Source: Veillonella sp. KGMB01456
GTDB lineage: Bacteria > Bacillota > Negativicutes > Veillonellales > Veillonellaceae
DNA: 64,000 nucleotides
Reading direction: 5' to 3'
NCBI RefSeq assembly: GCF_023051165.1
Contig: NZ_JALKIG010000009.1
Span: 1 to 64,000 of the forward strand
Shown here: positions 18,384-29,096 of the stretch, piece by piece
Layout: each line of letters begins with the position of its first letter
Position numbering within the stretch: position 1 is the stretch's first letter
Made by a program: the position numbers and the translations under genes
Notes under the pieces: generated by a model
Told to the model about the DNA's origin: nothing
Database searches by the model: none
The model's input: the letters and a program-made list of their open reading frames with translations, nothing else

Positions 18384-18947
18384 TTATAATTTACCTACAA
18401 GGTCAAGACCCGGTTTTAAAGTATCTGCACCCGGTTTCCATTTAGCCGGACAAACCTGGTCACCATGTTTAGCTACGAATTGAGCTGCCTGCACTTTACG
18501 AACCAATTCATCGGCAGAACGACCGATACCCATGTTGTGGATTTCAGCAGTTTCTACTTTGCCTTCCGGATTTACTACGAAAGAACCGCGGTATGCACGA
18601 CCTTCTTCTTCGGAGAAAGTTTCGAAGAAGTCAGCCAGTTCATGTTTCTGATCAGCTAACATAGTGTACTGAATTTTTGCGATGTTTGGAGACGCATCAG
18701 CCCATGCTTTATGTACGAATTCGGAGTCAACGGATACGGAGAATACTTCTACGCCCATTTCCTGCAATTCTGCATAATGGGACTGTAAATCTTCCAATTC
18801 GGTAGGGCAAACAAATGTGAAATCGGCCGGATAGAATACGAATACGCTCCATTTGCCAACTACATCTGCTTTAGTTACTGTTACTACGTCCGGATTGCGG
18901 AAACCCTGTAAGGAAAAATCAGGTAATTCTTTGCCGATAATTGCCAT
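18384..18947 (-). CDS. ahpC: Peroxiredoxin AhpC (typical 2-Cys)
   Basis: 187 residues. The peroxidatic Cys sits in FYPADFTFVCPTELEDL (about 38-54) and the resolving Cys in GDQVCPAKWKPGADTLKPG (about 165) near the C-terminus. It reduces hydrogen peroxide and organic peroxides in the cytoplasm. No ahpF is adjacent, so its reductant must come from elsewhere. Monocistronic by context: strong RBS AAGGAGTG, own terminator. Confidence 0.96.
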   Translation of the reverse strand: MAIIGKELPDFSLQGFRNPDVVTVTKADVVGKWSVFVFYPADFTFVCPTELEDLQSHYAELQEMGVEVFSVSVDSEFVHKAWADASPNIAKIQYTMLADQKHELADFFETFSEEEGRAYRGSFVVNPEGKVETAEIHNMGIGRSADELVRKVQAAQFVAKHGDQVCPAKWKPGADTLKPGLDLVGKL

Positions 18948-19230
18948 TTGTGAGTCACTCCTTGTGTTTAATAAACTTACTATACTTTAAAAACTATCAT
19001 GAGCTGCATTATTACCAAACAGTAAAAAGCAACCTAACTTGCTATTAGAACAAATATACAGTGCTCTCTATTTTGAATATACAATGTCGCTAATTGATAG
19101 TTATTAATAACGGATAATCTATATCGATTACATAATTATCATACACCACGCAACGAAAAAAATCAATACGAAATCGAGTTTCAGTTATGCAATTTATGAA
19201 AAAAGGCGATACATTTTTGCAATCTAAAAA
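18948..19230. other. ahpC upstream region
   Basis: About 280 bp of AT-rich sequence with no ORF; expected to hold the ahpC promoter on the minus strand. A TATAGT hexamer lies about 35 bp upstream of the start, but no good -35 partner was found. No clear PerR box was recognised. Confidence 0.35.
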
Positions 19231-19264
19231 TAAAGCGATATAGTAATACCACTATACCGCTTTA
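19231..19264 (-). terminator. Terminator of the osmolyte-type ABC operon
   Basis: TAAAGCG-ATATAGT pairs with ACTATA-CCGCTTTA, followed by TTTATTTTT on the minus strand, about 80 bp past the operon's last stop. Confidence 0.75.
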
Positions 19265-19344
19265 CCTCTTACATTATTCAGTTTTATACACCTTATGTCC
19301 CCGCAATCATTAAATCGGTTTATAAAGCCTCATATATCAGTTAT

Positions 19345-20919
19345 TTATTTTACTAAGCCCTTAGCTACCAAAAAGTCATGAGCTACTTCTTTAGGACTCT
19401 TATGCTCCACGTCTACTTGATAATTTAACTCACGCATTGTGTCCGTGTCTAAGGTTGCCATCATACGATTAATAACATCTTGTAATTCAGGATGTTCTTC
19501 TATGGTTTCTTGGCGAACCAACGGTACACCGTAATACGGCGGAAAGAATCCTTTATCATCAGCCAAAACAGTCAGATTATATTTCTTTAATAACCCATCT
19601 GTAGAAAAGGCATCCACTACCTGTACATCACCGCTTGACAACGCCACATAGCGCGTGGCCCCGTCAATGCCTTTAGCATCTTTAAAAGTAAAACCATACT
19701 CATTTTGAACGCCGCGTAAACCATCCTGACGATTCAAAAACTCAAGGGTAGTACCGGCCTTCAAAGAGGAGGCAACCTGACTTAAATCACTCATGGTATG
19801 CAAATTATACGCCTGTGCCACAGCAGGATCTACCGCCAAGGTATAGGTATTGCTGAAAGGAGCCGCCGCCAACAAGGCAACATCATACTTCTTCGCCAAT
19901 TCCTCTTTCGTTGTATCGTATACTTCCTGCTCATCGCTTATGGGATCATGTTTTAAAATATCCACATAGGCCGTACCGGTATAATCAATATACGCATCTA
20001 AATCGCCTTTTTCCATGGCACTAAACAGCACCTGGGTGCCGCCGGCACCTAAGTGACTTTCTATCTTAATATTTGTATTTTTTTCAATCATTTCACCCAG
20101 CATATTACCCAACACTAACTGTTCGGTAAACTGCTTACTCCCGATACGAATCGTATTAGGATCTTTAACTAAATTGGCATATACATTCTGCCCAAACATA
20201 AATACCAGTAAGGCTACTACGACGCCGACACTCCATTTCTGGCGACGTCGTTTAGCCGTAAGGGTCGAGCGAGTTTTCAACAACTCAGGCTGCAAACTGA
20301 CCGGTGTTACCAATGACTCCACTTGAGACAGCACCCAGTCAATGGCCAAGGCCAATATACAGGCAGGAATCGCGCCGGCCAAAATCATACCGTTATTAAC
20401 GGAACTGATGCCGCTAAAAACTAAAAAGCCCAAACCACCGGCGCCGATAAAGGCGGCAATTGTCATAAGGCCTACGGCCGTAACGGCTGAAATTCGTACA
20501 CCCGCCATTAACATAGGCAATGTTAACGGTAACTGTACCTTCCATAAAATTTGTTGACGTGTTAAGCCAATCCCGCGAGCCGCCTCAATGGTGCCCGGCG
20601 AAATCTGACTGATGCCGATATAGGTATTTTTGACAATCGGCAAGAGGGAATACAAAAACACCACAATGACCGACGGCAAGGTACCAATCCCTAAGAGTGG
20701 AATGGCAAAACCCAATAAGGCCATGCTGGGAACCGCTTGAATTAAGTTAGTAGCCCCCATGACCGGCTTATTTAAAGGCTTTACGTAGCTGATTAAAATC
20801 CCCAGCGGCAAGCCCACCAGAATAGCTAACCCCACCGCAATGGCAGTTAGCTGGATATGCTCTAACAAAAGACGCATAATCTGATCTATATTTTCAAACA
20901 TATAACTAAATATACCCAA
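19345..20919 (-). CDS. ABC importer: fused permease and substrate-binding protein (OpuC/BusAB/EgtU-like)
   Basis: 524 residues. Residues 1-215 form an OpuCB/ProW-type permease with the EAARGIGLTRQQ coupling motif. A single helix follows (about 232-250), then an OpuBC/OsmF-type binding domain (IRIGSKQFTEQLVLGNML, LGAGGTQVL, DAYIDYTGTAY). The domain would sit outside the membrane, tethered to the channel. The start is TTG, supported by GGAGG 8 bases upstream inside the previous gene's end; the first in-frame ATG would lose that RBS. The fused layout is shared by BusAB (glycine betaine) and EgtU (ergothioneine), so quaternary amines or ergothioneine are the likely substrates; neighbouring regulation favours an osmolyte. 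Confidence 0.88.
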   Translation of the reverse strand: MGIFSYMFENIDQIMRLLLEHIQLTAIAVGLAILVGLPLGILISYVKPLNKPVMGATNLIQAVPSMALLGFAIPLLGIGTLPSVIVVFLYSLLPIVKNTYIGISQISPGTIEAARGIGLTRQQILWKVQLPLTLPMLMAGVRISAVTAVGLMTIAAFIGAGGLGFLVFSGISSVNNGMILAGAIPACILALAIDWVLSQVESLVTPVSLQPELLKTRSTLTAKRRRQKWSVGVVVALLVFMFGQNVYANLVKDPNTIRIGSKQFTEQLVLGNMLGEMIEKNTNIKIESHLGAGGTQVLFSAMEKGDLDAYIDYTGTAYVDILKHDPISDEQEVYDTTKEELAKKYDVALLAAAPFSNTYTLAVDPAVAQAYNLHTMSDLSQVASSLKAGTTLEFLNRQDGLRGVQNEYGFTFKDAKGIDGATRYVALSSGDVQVVDAFSTDGLLKKYNLTVLADDKGFFPPYYGVPLVRQETIEEHPELQDVINRMMATLDTDTMRELNYQVDVEHKSPKEVAHDFLVAKGLVK

Positions 20920-22047
20920 TTATATTACCTCCGCATCATCTACATACTGACTTCCTAAGGTGGTAATTAAACTACTTTGTGTAATGACCCCCGCCAGGCG
21001 TTCAGAATCATCCAGTACAATCATATACGGACGGTGCAAGGTCTGAATTGTTTCTACCACATCTAATAAGGAATCCCCCACATGAGCCAATTTCTTCGGC
21101 TGGGCCATAATTTCACTGACAGGTCCTTGTAAACTTATTTGCTCACGAATCATACGGGCATTAACTAAGCCTCTAAAACGACGCGTGCCGCGGTCTACAA
21201 TAATAAGGAAATCTTGAGGGATATCTTTAATTTTTTTCATACAACGGAATAAACTGTCCGTCGGATAGGCGATATTGGTGGCATCAATCATGATGTCTTC
21301 CGCTTTGATGAACTCCGGCGAGTTCCAAATACGATTTTTACCAATAAAGCTTTCTACATATTCCGTAGCGGGATTCCGTAAAATTTGTTCCGGCGTATCG
21401 TATTGTTCTACATGACCTTCACGCATTAAACAAATACGATCCGAGATTTTAATGGCTTCATCCATATCATGGGTTACGAAAACAATCGTTTTCTTTAATG
21501 TTTCTTGTAAACTGCGAAGCTCATCCTGCAAGGACACACGCGTAATAGGGTCAATCGCAGAGAAAGGTTCATCCATCAAAATAACATCCGAATCGACAAT
21601 AAGCGCTCGTGCTACGCCGACACGTTGCTGCTGACCACCGGATAATTCGATGGGATAACGATTCAATAAATCACAGGATAAATCAACGAGGTCCATCATT
21701 TCATTAATCTTCTCAGCCCGACCTTCTTGCGGCATCTTATGAAGATCCATAACTAATTCTAAATTTTTACGAATTGTCATATGCGGGAATAAACCCGTTT
21801 GTTGGATAACATAACCAATCTTACGACGCAAGGTTACAGGTTCCATATCATGAATATTTTTACCATTTACATAAATATCGCCACCTGTAATAGGAATCAA
21901 GCGATTAATCATTTTAAGCAATGTGGATTTACCACAACCACTACCGCCGATGAGCGAAACAATTTCACCATCGGGAATAGTCAAACTAATATCATGTAAT
22001 ACTTCTTTTTTGCCATATCGTTTCTTTACGTTTTTAATTTCTATCAT
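20920..22047 (-). CDS. ABC importer ATPase with CBS pair (OpuCA/BusAA/EgtV-like)
   Basis: 375 residues. Walker A GGSGCGKST (about 34), signature LSGGQQQRVGVARAL (about 135), Walker B VILMDEPFSAID (about 155), H-loop VTHDMDEAIKI. The C-terminal third (about 255-370) holds two CBS motifs, which in OpuA-type systems sense ionic strength or nucleotides including c-di-AMP. Energises the fused permease/binding protein that follows with no gap. RBS GGGAGG. A 42-bp inverted repeat covers its promoter. Confidence 0.93.
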   Translation of the reverse strand: MIEIKNVKKRYGKKEVLHDISLTIPDGEIVSLIGGSGCGKSTLLKMINRLIPITGGDIYVNGKNIHDMEPVTLRRKIGYVIQQTGLFPHMTIRKNLELVMDLHKMPQEGRAEKINEMMDLVDLSCDLLNRYPIELSGGQQQRVGVARALIVDSDVILMDEPFSAIDPITRVSLQDELRSLQETLKKTIVFVTHDMDEAIKISDRICLMREGHVEQYDTPEQILRNPATEYVESFIGKNRIWNSPEFIKAEDIMIDATNIAYPTDSLFRCMKKIKDIPQDFLIIVDRGTRRFRGLVNARMIREQISLQGPVSEIMAQPKKLAHVGDSLLDVVETIQTLHRPYMIVLDDSERLAGVITQSSLITTLGSQYVDDAEVI

Positions 22048-22058
22048 TCAATACCTCC

Positions 22059-22104
22059 CTAAAGTAACAACTCAATTCTAACATCAAGTTGTTACTTTAG
22101 TCAA
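22059..22104 (-). promoter_or_regulatory. Promoter with inverted-repeat operator of the ABC importer operon
   Basis: Perfect 14-bp arms CTAAAGTAACAACT (22059-22072) and their complement (22087-22100), separated by 14 bp. On the minus strand TTGACT (22099-22104) and TAGAAT (22075-22080) are 18 bp apart. One arm fills the -35/-10 spacer and the other lies at the expected transcription start, so a protein bound to both would block RNA polymerase. The neighbouring BusR-like regulator is the obvious candidate; this is inference. Confidence 0.65.
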
Positions 22105-22169
22105 ATATCGACTTTTATAAATATAGTATAGTATATATTACTTTATGTCATAATGTCCTATATAATACA

Positions 22170-22200
22170 AAAAAGCGCCCGACTCATGTCAGGCGCTTAT
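22170..22200 (-). terminator. Terminator after the GntR-RCK_C gene
   Basis: AAGCGCC-GAC pairs with GTC-GGCGCTT around TCAT with one mismatch, followed by six T on the minus strand. It separates the pyrG operon from the importer operon. Confidence 0.85.
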
Positions 22201-22286
22201 TGCGTTATATTGTAAATAAAATTATTAAATTATATAGTCAACCTTTAGTTAACCTTAAAACGTTACCGATTATCTGCCACAGACTG

Positions 22287-22928
22287 TTAAGCCTCATTTT
22301 CATCGGTATTATACAAAAAGCGTTCCAATCGCAACCAGCTGTCAGCGGGGCCGATAAAATAGATTTCTTCGCCCGCCGTAAAGGTAGCATACGGTCCCGG
22401 CGATATAATCATAGTCTTATCTTGATTTTCAATCGCCACAATGGTAACACCGGTATGTTGCCATAATTGAATGGATCCTATGGACTGTCCTAAATAACGA
22501 CAGTCCTCCGTAATGGACATTTTCATAGGTTGCAAAGGATTTTTATATTGGTAATGCCCCACCGAATCAGTTAATTTTTGTATCGTTTCTTTTAATCCCT
22601 GCAGGGATTTTGTTTGATTCTCAATTTGCTGAGTCAGCTCGCGTCGCAAAGAGTCCACCGAATCAAAATCGCTAAATTGCATGCGGAATTGTTCGGCTTT
22701 CTCTTTAGATAAAACTGTACAGCCACTCCCTTTAGTCACTTCGACAATGCCTAAATCTGCCAGCAAAGCGATGGCACGGCGCGAAGTTTCGGGCGACACA
22801 CCGTAGTGAACCGATAGAGCGGAGCGCGCAAAAATACGCTCTCCTTCCTTATACCCGCCGGATACAATTTTACCGGCCACATCGGCTGCAATTTGTTGAT
22901 AACGAGCTGTACGTACAGTTTTACTCAC
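22287..22928 (-). CDS. GntR-family regulator with C-terminal RCK_C domain, BusR-like
   Basis: 213 residues: GntR winged helix (about 1-72), a Gln/Leu coiled coil (about 80-122), and an RCK_C (TrkA-C) domain (about 130-210; LGQSIGSIQLWQHTGVTIVAIE, then ISPGPYATFTAGEEIYFIGP). This domain order is that of BusR, the c-di-AMP-dependent repressor of the betaine importer busAB in lactococci and streptococci. It lies next to a BusA-like importer whose promoter carries an inverted repeat. The start is GTG with AAAGGA 8 bases upstream, only 2 bases after the pyrG stop, so the regulator is made from the argS-pyrG transcript. c-di-AMP binding itself is inferred. Confidence 0.85.
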   Translation of the reverse strand: MSKTVRTARYQQIAADVAGKIVSGGYKEGERIFARSALSVHYGVSPETSRRAIALLADLGIVEVTKGSGCTVLSKEKAEQFRMQFSDFDSVDSLRRELTQQIENQTKSLQGLKETIQKLTDSVGHYQYKNPLQPMKMSITEDCRYLGQSIGSIQLWQHTGVTIVAIENQDKTMIISPGPYATFTAGEEIYFIGPADSWLRLERFLYNTDENEA

Positions 22929-22930
22929 TA

Positions 22931-24577
<1,647 letters not shown>

Positions 24578-24608
24578 CTATCGCACGCTGCGACAGTTTT
24601 AAAAAATC

Positions 24609-26273
24609 TTACATTTTTTCCGGTGCGGAAATACCTAAAATACCGAGGCCGTTACGCAATACATCGGCAATCGCCGTGATAAGGCCTAAACGCGCCTGTT
24701 GTAAATCGCTGTCTACGCCCATAATACGACCTTGTTTGTAGAACGAATGGAACATGCCGGCCAATTCGTATAAGTAACGAGCAATACGATGTGGCGCACG
24801 ATGTTCGGCAGCCTCACGAATTTCTTCAGGGTAAGCGCCTAGTTTTTTAATAATATCGAGTTCCAATTCGCTCGTTAAGGTATCAAATTTTACGCCGGCC
24901 CAATCGCCGTATTTGATGCCCGCTTCATTCACCTGATTAAAAATGCTGTGAATACGTGCATGCGCATACTGGATGTAGTATACCGGGTTATCATTGCTCT
25001 TTGAGGCTGCCAAGTTGATATCAAAATCCAATTGGCTGTCCAAGGAACGCATGAGGAAGAAATAGCGCGCCGCATCTACGCCTACTTCTTCAATCAATTC
25101 ATCCAAGGTTACGGATTGGCCGGTACGTTTCGACATTTTTACAAGTTCGCCGTCACGATATAAGGCCACCATTTGTAATAACAAAATTTCCAAGCGGTCC
25201 GGATTATAGCCGAGGGCCTGCATGGACGCTTTAACGCGCGTCACATAACCGTGATGGTCGGCGCCCCAGATATTAATCATCTTTTTAAAACCGCGTTCAA
25301 ATTTATTGCGATGGTACGCAATATCCGATGCCAAGTACGTAGGTTCACCGTTTTCGCGGATAACTACGCGGTCTTTGTCGTCGCCGTAGCGCGTGGACGC
25401 AAACCACAAAGCACCGTCTTTTTCATACACATCGCCGGTGTCTTTTAAGAATTGAATAGCTTTGGTTACTTCACCGCTTCTATGCAAGGATCGTTCGCTG
25501 AACCAGTGATCAAAGTCCACATTGAAATTGCGAAGGCTTACACGCAAGGCATTAAGCTTTTCAGTCAAACCGAATTCTTTAAAGAACGGCAAACGTTCTT
25601 CTTCACTCAATACGGCAAAGAAATCGCCACCCCAGTTGATGATACTCTGTGCCGTATCAATGATATCCTGGCCATGATAGCCGTTTTCAGGGAATTCACT
25701 CTTCATATCGAGAAGTTCCATATAGCGAGCATCAATGGATTTCGCCAAGTTATCAATCTGATTACCGGCGTCATTAATGTAGTATTCCGATTCTACCTTG
25801 TAACCGGCGGCACGCAATAAGTTAACAAGCGCACTGCCGTACGCGGCACCGCGACCGTGGCCTACATGAAGTGGGCCCGTCGGATTGGCACTTACATATT
25901 CAACCTGAATCGTATCTTCATCACGAGTAGCTTGAGCACCATAGCAAACGCCTTGTTCCAACACGGATTTCAACGTATCGTAAACAGCGTCTGTTTTCAC
26001 AAAGAAATTGATAAAACCGGCACCGGCTTTTTCAGCTTTTTCAAGCCAATCATAGTCCATATTGGCAATGATGATATCCGCAATAGCTGCCGGATTCATG
26101 CGGGCTACACGGGCCGATTGCATGGCAATATTCGTAGAAAAATCGCCGAATTCTTTCTGTGGCGGTACTTCCAAAACTACTTCAGGGTACGTTCCTTCCG
26201 GTAATGCGCCGTCAGCTAATGCTTTTGCTACTGCCGCCTCAATTCCTTGCTTGAGCTTGTCCTTTAGTTCCAT
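24609..26273 (-). CDS. argS: Arginyl-tRNA synthetase
   Basis: 554 residues, class I. The N-terminal additional domain, the HIGH-type motif SANPTGPLHVGHGRGA (about 130-145), the KMSKS-type KMSKRTGQSV (about 355) and the DALR anticodon-binding domain with IARYLYELAGMFHSFY near the C-terminus are present. It charges tRNA-Arg. The first 35 bases overlap the end of the DUF1934 gene, so translation is coupled. RBS GGAGG. Confidence 0.97.
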   Translation of the reverse strand: MELKDKLKQGIEAAVAKALADGALPEGTYPEVVLEVPPQKEFGDFSTNIAMQSARVARMNPAAIADIIIANMDYDWLEKAEKAGAGFINFFVKTDAVYDTLKSVLEQGVCYGAQATRDEDTIQVEYVSANPTGPLHVGHGRGAAYGSALVNLLRAAGYKVESEYYINDAGNQIDNLAKSIDARYMELLDMKSEFPENGYHGQDIIDTAQSIINWGGDFFAVLSEEERLPFFKEFGLTEKLNALRVSLRNFNVDFDHWFSERSLHRSGEVTKAIQFLKDTGDVYEKDGALWFASTRYGDDKDRVVIRENGEPTYLASDIAYHRNKFERGFKKMINIWGADHHGYVTRVKASMQALGYNPDRLEILLLQMVALYRDGELVKMSKRTGQSVTLDELIEEVGVDAARYFFLMRSLDSQLDFDINLAASKSNDNPVYYIQYAHARIHSIFNQVNEAGIKYGDWAGVKFDTLTSELELDIIKKLGAYPEEIREAAEHRAPHRIARYLYELAGMFHSFYKQGRIMGVDSDLQQARLGLITAIADVLRNGLGILGISAPEKM

Positions 26274-26697
26274 ACTCTAAATCCTCCTGTAATACGATAT
26301 CTAATTGATTATAATATTGCCATTCGCCACTGACCGAAATGTCGTAGCCTAAGTGTATTTTACCAATGCCGTCCTCTAAGTCAGACTCCAATTCATGAGT
26401 TTTAAACGCCATGTGAAGCTCACCGAAGGGAGTTTCATACACTGATTGCCGTGTCTCGCCGAGCACATACTCATGTCGCACAGACACTTTGCCATTGCGA
26501 ATTAATACAATGGAACGAGGCTTTAACTTAATCGTTGTATGGGAGCCTTCCATTCCGGATAATTCGGTTTCATTATACATAATATATTTTGTATCATTTT
26601 TTTCGTGATATTCACCGGGAGAAACCATTTCAATGACTGTATCATGCCCGTCCGCATCCCGTTGAATACTCTTTACACCAACTAAAACGCGCTTCAT
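26239..26697 (-). CDS. DUF1934 (YwiB-family) protein
   Basis: 152 residues from the ATG at 26697, chosen for AAAGGAGG 6 bases upstream; an ATG nine codons earlier lacks an RBS. The family forms a calycin-like beta-barrel of unknown function and commonly precedes argS in Firmicutes, as it does here with an overlap. Seen here: KYIMYNETELSGMEGSHTTIKL and GELHMAFKTHELESDL, typical DUF1934 segments. A minus-strand TATAAT at 26768-26773 may be the promoter of this operon. Confidence 0.85.
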   Translation of the reverse strand: MKRVLVGVKSIQRDADGHDTVIEMVSPGEYHEKNDTKYIMYNETELSGMEGSHTTIKLKPRSIVLIRNGKVSVRHEYVLGETRQSVYETPFGELHMAFKTHELESDLEDGIGKIHLGYDISVSGEWQYYNQLDIVLQEDLEYGTKGQAQARN

Positions 26698-26809
26698 CGA
26701 AGTCCTCCTTTCCACTTTTGACACATCAGTTTGTTATCAAAAATTTTATTAAACTATACATCAGTTAATTATACCATAGAAAGAGCTTTATTTTAAGAAA
26801 ATTCTTCGC

Positions 26810-27109
26810 TTAAACGCCTTGAAGAATGTCCTCAATTACCGTAGGATTCGCCTTTTTAAAAGCCGCCACCAAGGCTCTTTTTTGGTCCCTCGGCATGCGT
26901 TTTACCTGGTATTCCATGGACTGCGCATCCTGTTTGCGCTCAAAGGCGGTAAACCACACGAGGCTCACCGGCCGGCGTGTTCTGGTATATTTGGCGCCGC
27001 CCGGAATTTCGCCGTTATGAGCCGCCACACGTTGCTTCAAATCAACCGTCCAGCCCGTATACAACGATCCGTCCGCGCATTCTACCATGTATGTGTAAAA
27101 TTGACTCAT
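26810..27109 (-). CDS. GIY-YIG nuclease-family protein (UPF0213/YhbQ-like)
   Basis: 99 residues. FYTYMVECADGSLYTGWT carries the split 'Y-x-Y ... Y-T-G' core of GIY-YIG domains; the conserved Arg (DLKQRVAAHN) and the Glu of MEYQVKRM follow. Small single-domain members of this family have been linked to DNA repair, but their role is poorly defined. RBS GGGAGG. Single gene. Confidence 0.9.
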   Translation of the reverse strand: MSQFYTYMVECADGSLYTGWTVDLKQRVAAHNGEIPGGAKYTRTRRPVSLVWFTAFERKQDAQSMEYQVKRMPRDQKRALVAAFKKANPTVIEDILQGV

Positions 27110-27159
27110 AACTGCCTCCCCTCATACAGTTTGCACTACTTTAATATCTTTATTATTGT

Positions 27160-27211
27160 TCTATTTACAGCTAATAATTGCTCTATTTACAGCTAATAAT
27201 TACTCTATTTG
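27160..27211. repeat. 22-bp tandem repeat at the 3' end of the cyclophilin gene
   Basis: Two near-identical 22-bp units beginning TCTATTTACAGC (27160-27181 and 27182-27203) and a partial third run up to and into the last codons of the cyclophilin gene. A recent local duplication; no function seen. Confidence 0.8.
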
Positions 27212-27867
27212 CTACTACCTTGAGTGTCCGTAATCGGCTCCAAAGTAATAGACTTGATCACAACCGGCGCCAACGGCTTGTCATTTTTATCGGTCTGTAC
27301 TTTGCCGATTTTAGCGACTACATCCATGCCCTGCGTAACAACGCCGAAAATGGTATGCTTATTATCGAGCCACGGCGTAGGCCCCAAGGTGATAAAGAAC
27401 TGTGCCCCACCTGTATTCGGCCCGCGGTTGGCCATGGCCAAAAGGCCCATTTTGTTAAAATGTAAATCATTTACAAATTCATCCGGAATAGTATACCCCG
27501 GACCACCTTTACCGTCATCGCCGCCTTGAATCATGAATCCGTCAATAACGCGATGGAATGTTAAATCGTTATAATAACCTTGTTTTACCAAGTAGTCGAA
27601 GTTTTTAACCGTAATCGGTGTTTTAGTGCCGTATAAACGAACTTTAAACGTGCCTTCCGTAGTGTTAAACACGGCATAATGATCTTTGACCGGCGTGTTA
27701 TCAAGCGTCGGTGCTTGCAAGGTACCGGTCTGGCTGTTCTGTGCTGTATTTTGGTCGGCCGAGCTGCCTGCAGCCGTACCGCAAGCGGCGGTTACGAGCA
27801 TGGTCATCCCCAACAAACCAACCGAGCACAAACGTCGCCAATTTGTATAAAAATACGTCAGCTTCAT
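27205..27867 (-). CDS. Cyclophilin-type peptidyl-prolyl isomerase lipoprotein
   Basis: 220 residues from the ATG at 27867 (GGAGG 5 bases upstream; a TTG four codons earlier overlaps the RBS). Signal sequence with lipobox VTAAC near residue 29, a short Ser/Gln linker, then a cyclophilin domain with FHRVIDGFMIQGGD, GGAQFFITLGPTPWLDNKHTIFG. It should be a membrane-anchored foldase acting in the periplasm or at the cell envelope. Single gene. Confidence 0.93.
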   Translation of the reverse strand: MKLTYFYTNWRRLCSVGLLGMTMLVTAACGTAAGSSADQNTAQNSQTGTLQAPTLDNTPVKDHYAVFNTTEGTFKVRLYGTKTPITVKNFDYLVKQGYYNDLTFHRVIDGFMIQGGDDGKGGPGYTIPDEFVNDLHFNKMGLLAMANRGPNTGGAQFFITLGPTPWLDNKHTIFGVVTQGMDVVAKIGKVQTDKNDKPLAPVVIKSITLEPITDTQGSSK

Positions 27868-28026
27868 CTGTACCTCCAATATATGAAAAACCGCTCACAA
27901 ACAATATGAGCGGTACTTTCGACATTTCATTATAGCACAGAGTATTAAATTAGGCTAGAGGAATTTTTAAATTCTTCGATTTTCATTTGTGAAGCGCGGC
28001 CCTATGGGCATCAACAGAGCAACAAC

Positions 28027-28800
28027 TTAAATCCAACCGAAATTTTTACAAGCTTCGTAAATGCCGTCATTATTACAATCGGCCGTAATATAATCAGCCG
28101 CCGCTTTAAGCTCTTCACGGGCATTCCCCATGGCGATGTTAAGCCATTCCGGATTAAACATGGACAAATCATTATAGCCGTCGCCGAACACTACCACATC
28201 GGCCGGTTCCATGCCGTAATGGGCAATCATGCGACGCACGCCTTCCCCTTTAACCATAGGTTCAAACAAGATACAATCATTGCCATAGCGAATGATGTCA
28301 TTCGACATATGAACGACGCCGGTGGCAGCTTCCTGTTCCGGTGTCATGTAGGCATAAATTTTGTAAAAATGTTCTACCTTACGATAGTCAAAATTCGGAT
28401 CGTATTTGGTCGTGCATACATCCCAAACCGGATGCCAGTTAAGCACTTCTTCATACGGTGTAACTCGGACCAATTCATTCACATCGGTTACGGCCCAGTG
28501 AAGCCCCAACCTGTCCAGTTGTGCCAAGTAGTTAAGGCACGCTTCTCTATCCAAGCCTTCCATAAATAATATCTCATTATTAACGGTCACACTCTTACCG
28601 CCATCAGCCACAAAGTCATGCACATTCGCCATATCGGCAAAGCGTTTCGCATCGATTTGCAAGCGCCCCGTCGCCAAGGCTACGCGATGACCGTTCGCCT
28701 TTAACGTATCGAGCGTCATTTGAGCACTTTTTGGAATAATGCCATCCGGCCAAACAGCCAGCGTGTTATCAACGTCAAAAAAGAAGAATTTCTTTTTCAT
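28027..28800 (-). CDS. Cof-type HAD-superfamily phosphatase
   Basis: 257 residues from the ATG at 28800 (GGGAGG upstream). HAD motif I FFFDVDNTLA (first Asp nucleophile), motif II ALATGR, motif IV VVFGDGYNDLSMF, and a C2-type cap between about 80 and 185. Cytoplasmic phosphatase of the Cof/YidA group, typically acting on sugar phosphates, nucleotides or flavin; the substrate cannot be told from sequence. Single gene. Confidence 0.9.
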   Translation of the reverse strand: MKKKFFFFDVDNTLAVWPDGIIPKSAQMTLDTLKANGHRVALATGRLQIDAKRFADMANVHDFVADGGKSVTVNNEILFMEGLDREACLNYLAQLDRLGLHWAVTDVNELVRVTPYEEVLNWHPVWDVCTTKYDPNFDYRKVEHFYKIYAYMTPEQEAATGVVHMSNDIIRYGNDCILFEPMVKGEGVRRMIAHYGMEPADVVVFGDGYNDLSMFNPEWLNIAMGNAREELKAAADYITADCNNDGIYEACKNFGWI

Positions 28801-28853
28801 CAATGCCTCCCATCACATTAATATTTCATATAATTATACAGTTAAATGTGTTT

Positions 28854-29096
28854 TTATGCTTTGTCACGGCCCGACATCAGTTTAAACCGTTCTTTCTGTG
28901 TTACATCAGGATATTTTTCATGGTCTACCGGACTGGCAAACATAGACAACGGACGAATGTACGTCTTACGTTCACCATATAACTGCTGATACACAACGAA
29001 AGGTTCCCCCGTTTCCGAATGAACGGCGATGTCTTTTACGTAATAATACATGCCTTTGAAGTGGCGATATAAGCCACCTACTACGATTTCGTGCAT
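28854..29096 (-). CDS. DUF1653 protein
   Basis: 80 residues from the ATG at 29096 (GGGAGG upstream; an ATG four codons earlier lies on the RBS itself). VVGGLYRHFKGMYYYVKDIA, HSETGEPFVVYQQLYG and YIRPLSMF are the DUF1653 core. Small cytoplasmic domain of unknown function. Confidence 0.85.
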   Translation of the reverse strand: MHEIVVGGLYRHFKGMYYYVKDIAVHSETGEPFVVYQQLYGERKTYIRPLSMFASPVDHEKYPDVTQKERFKLMSGRDKA

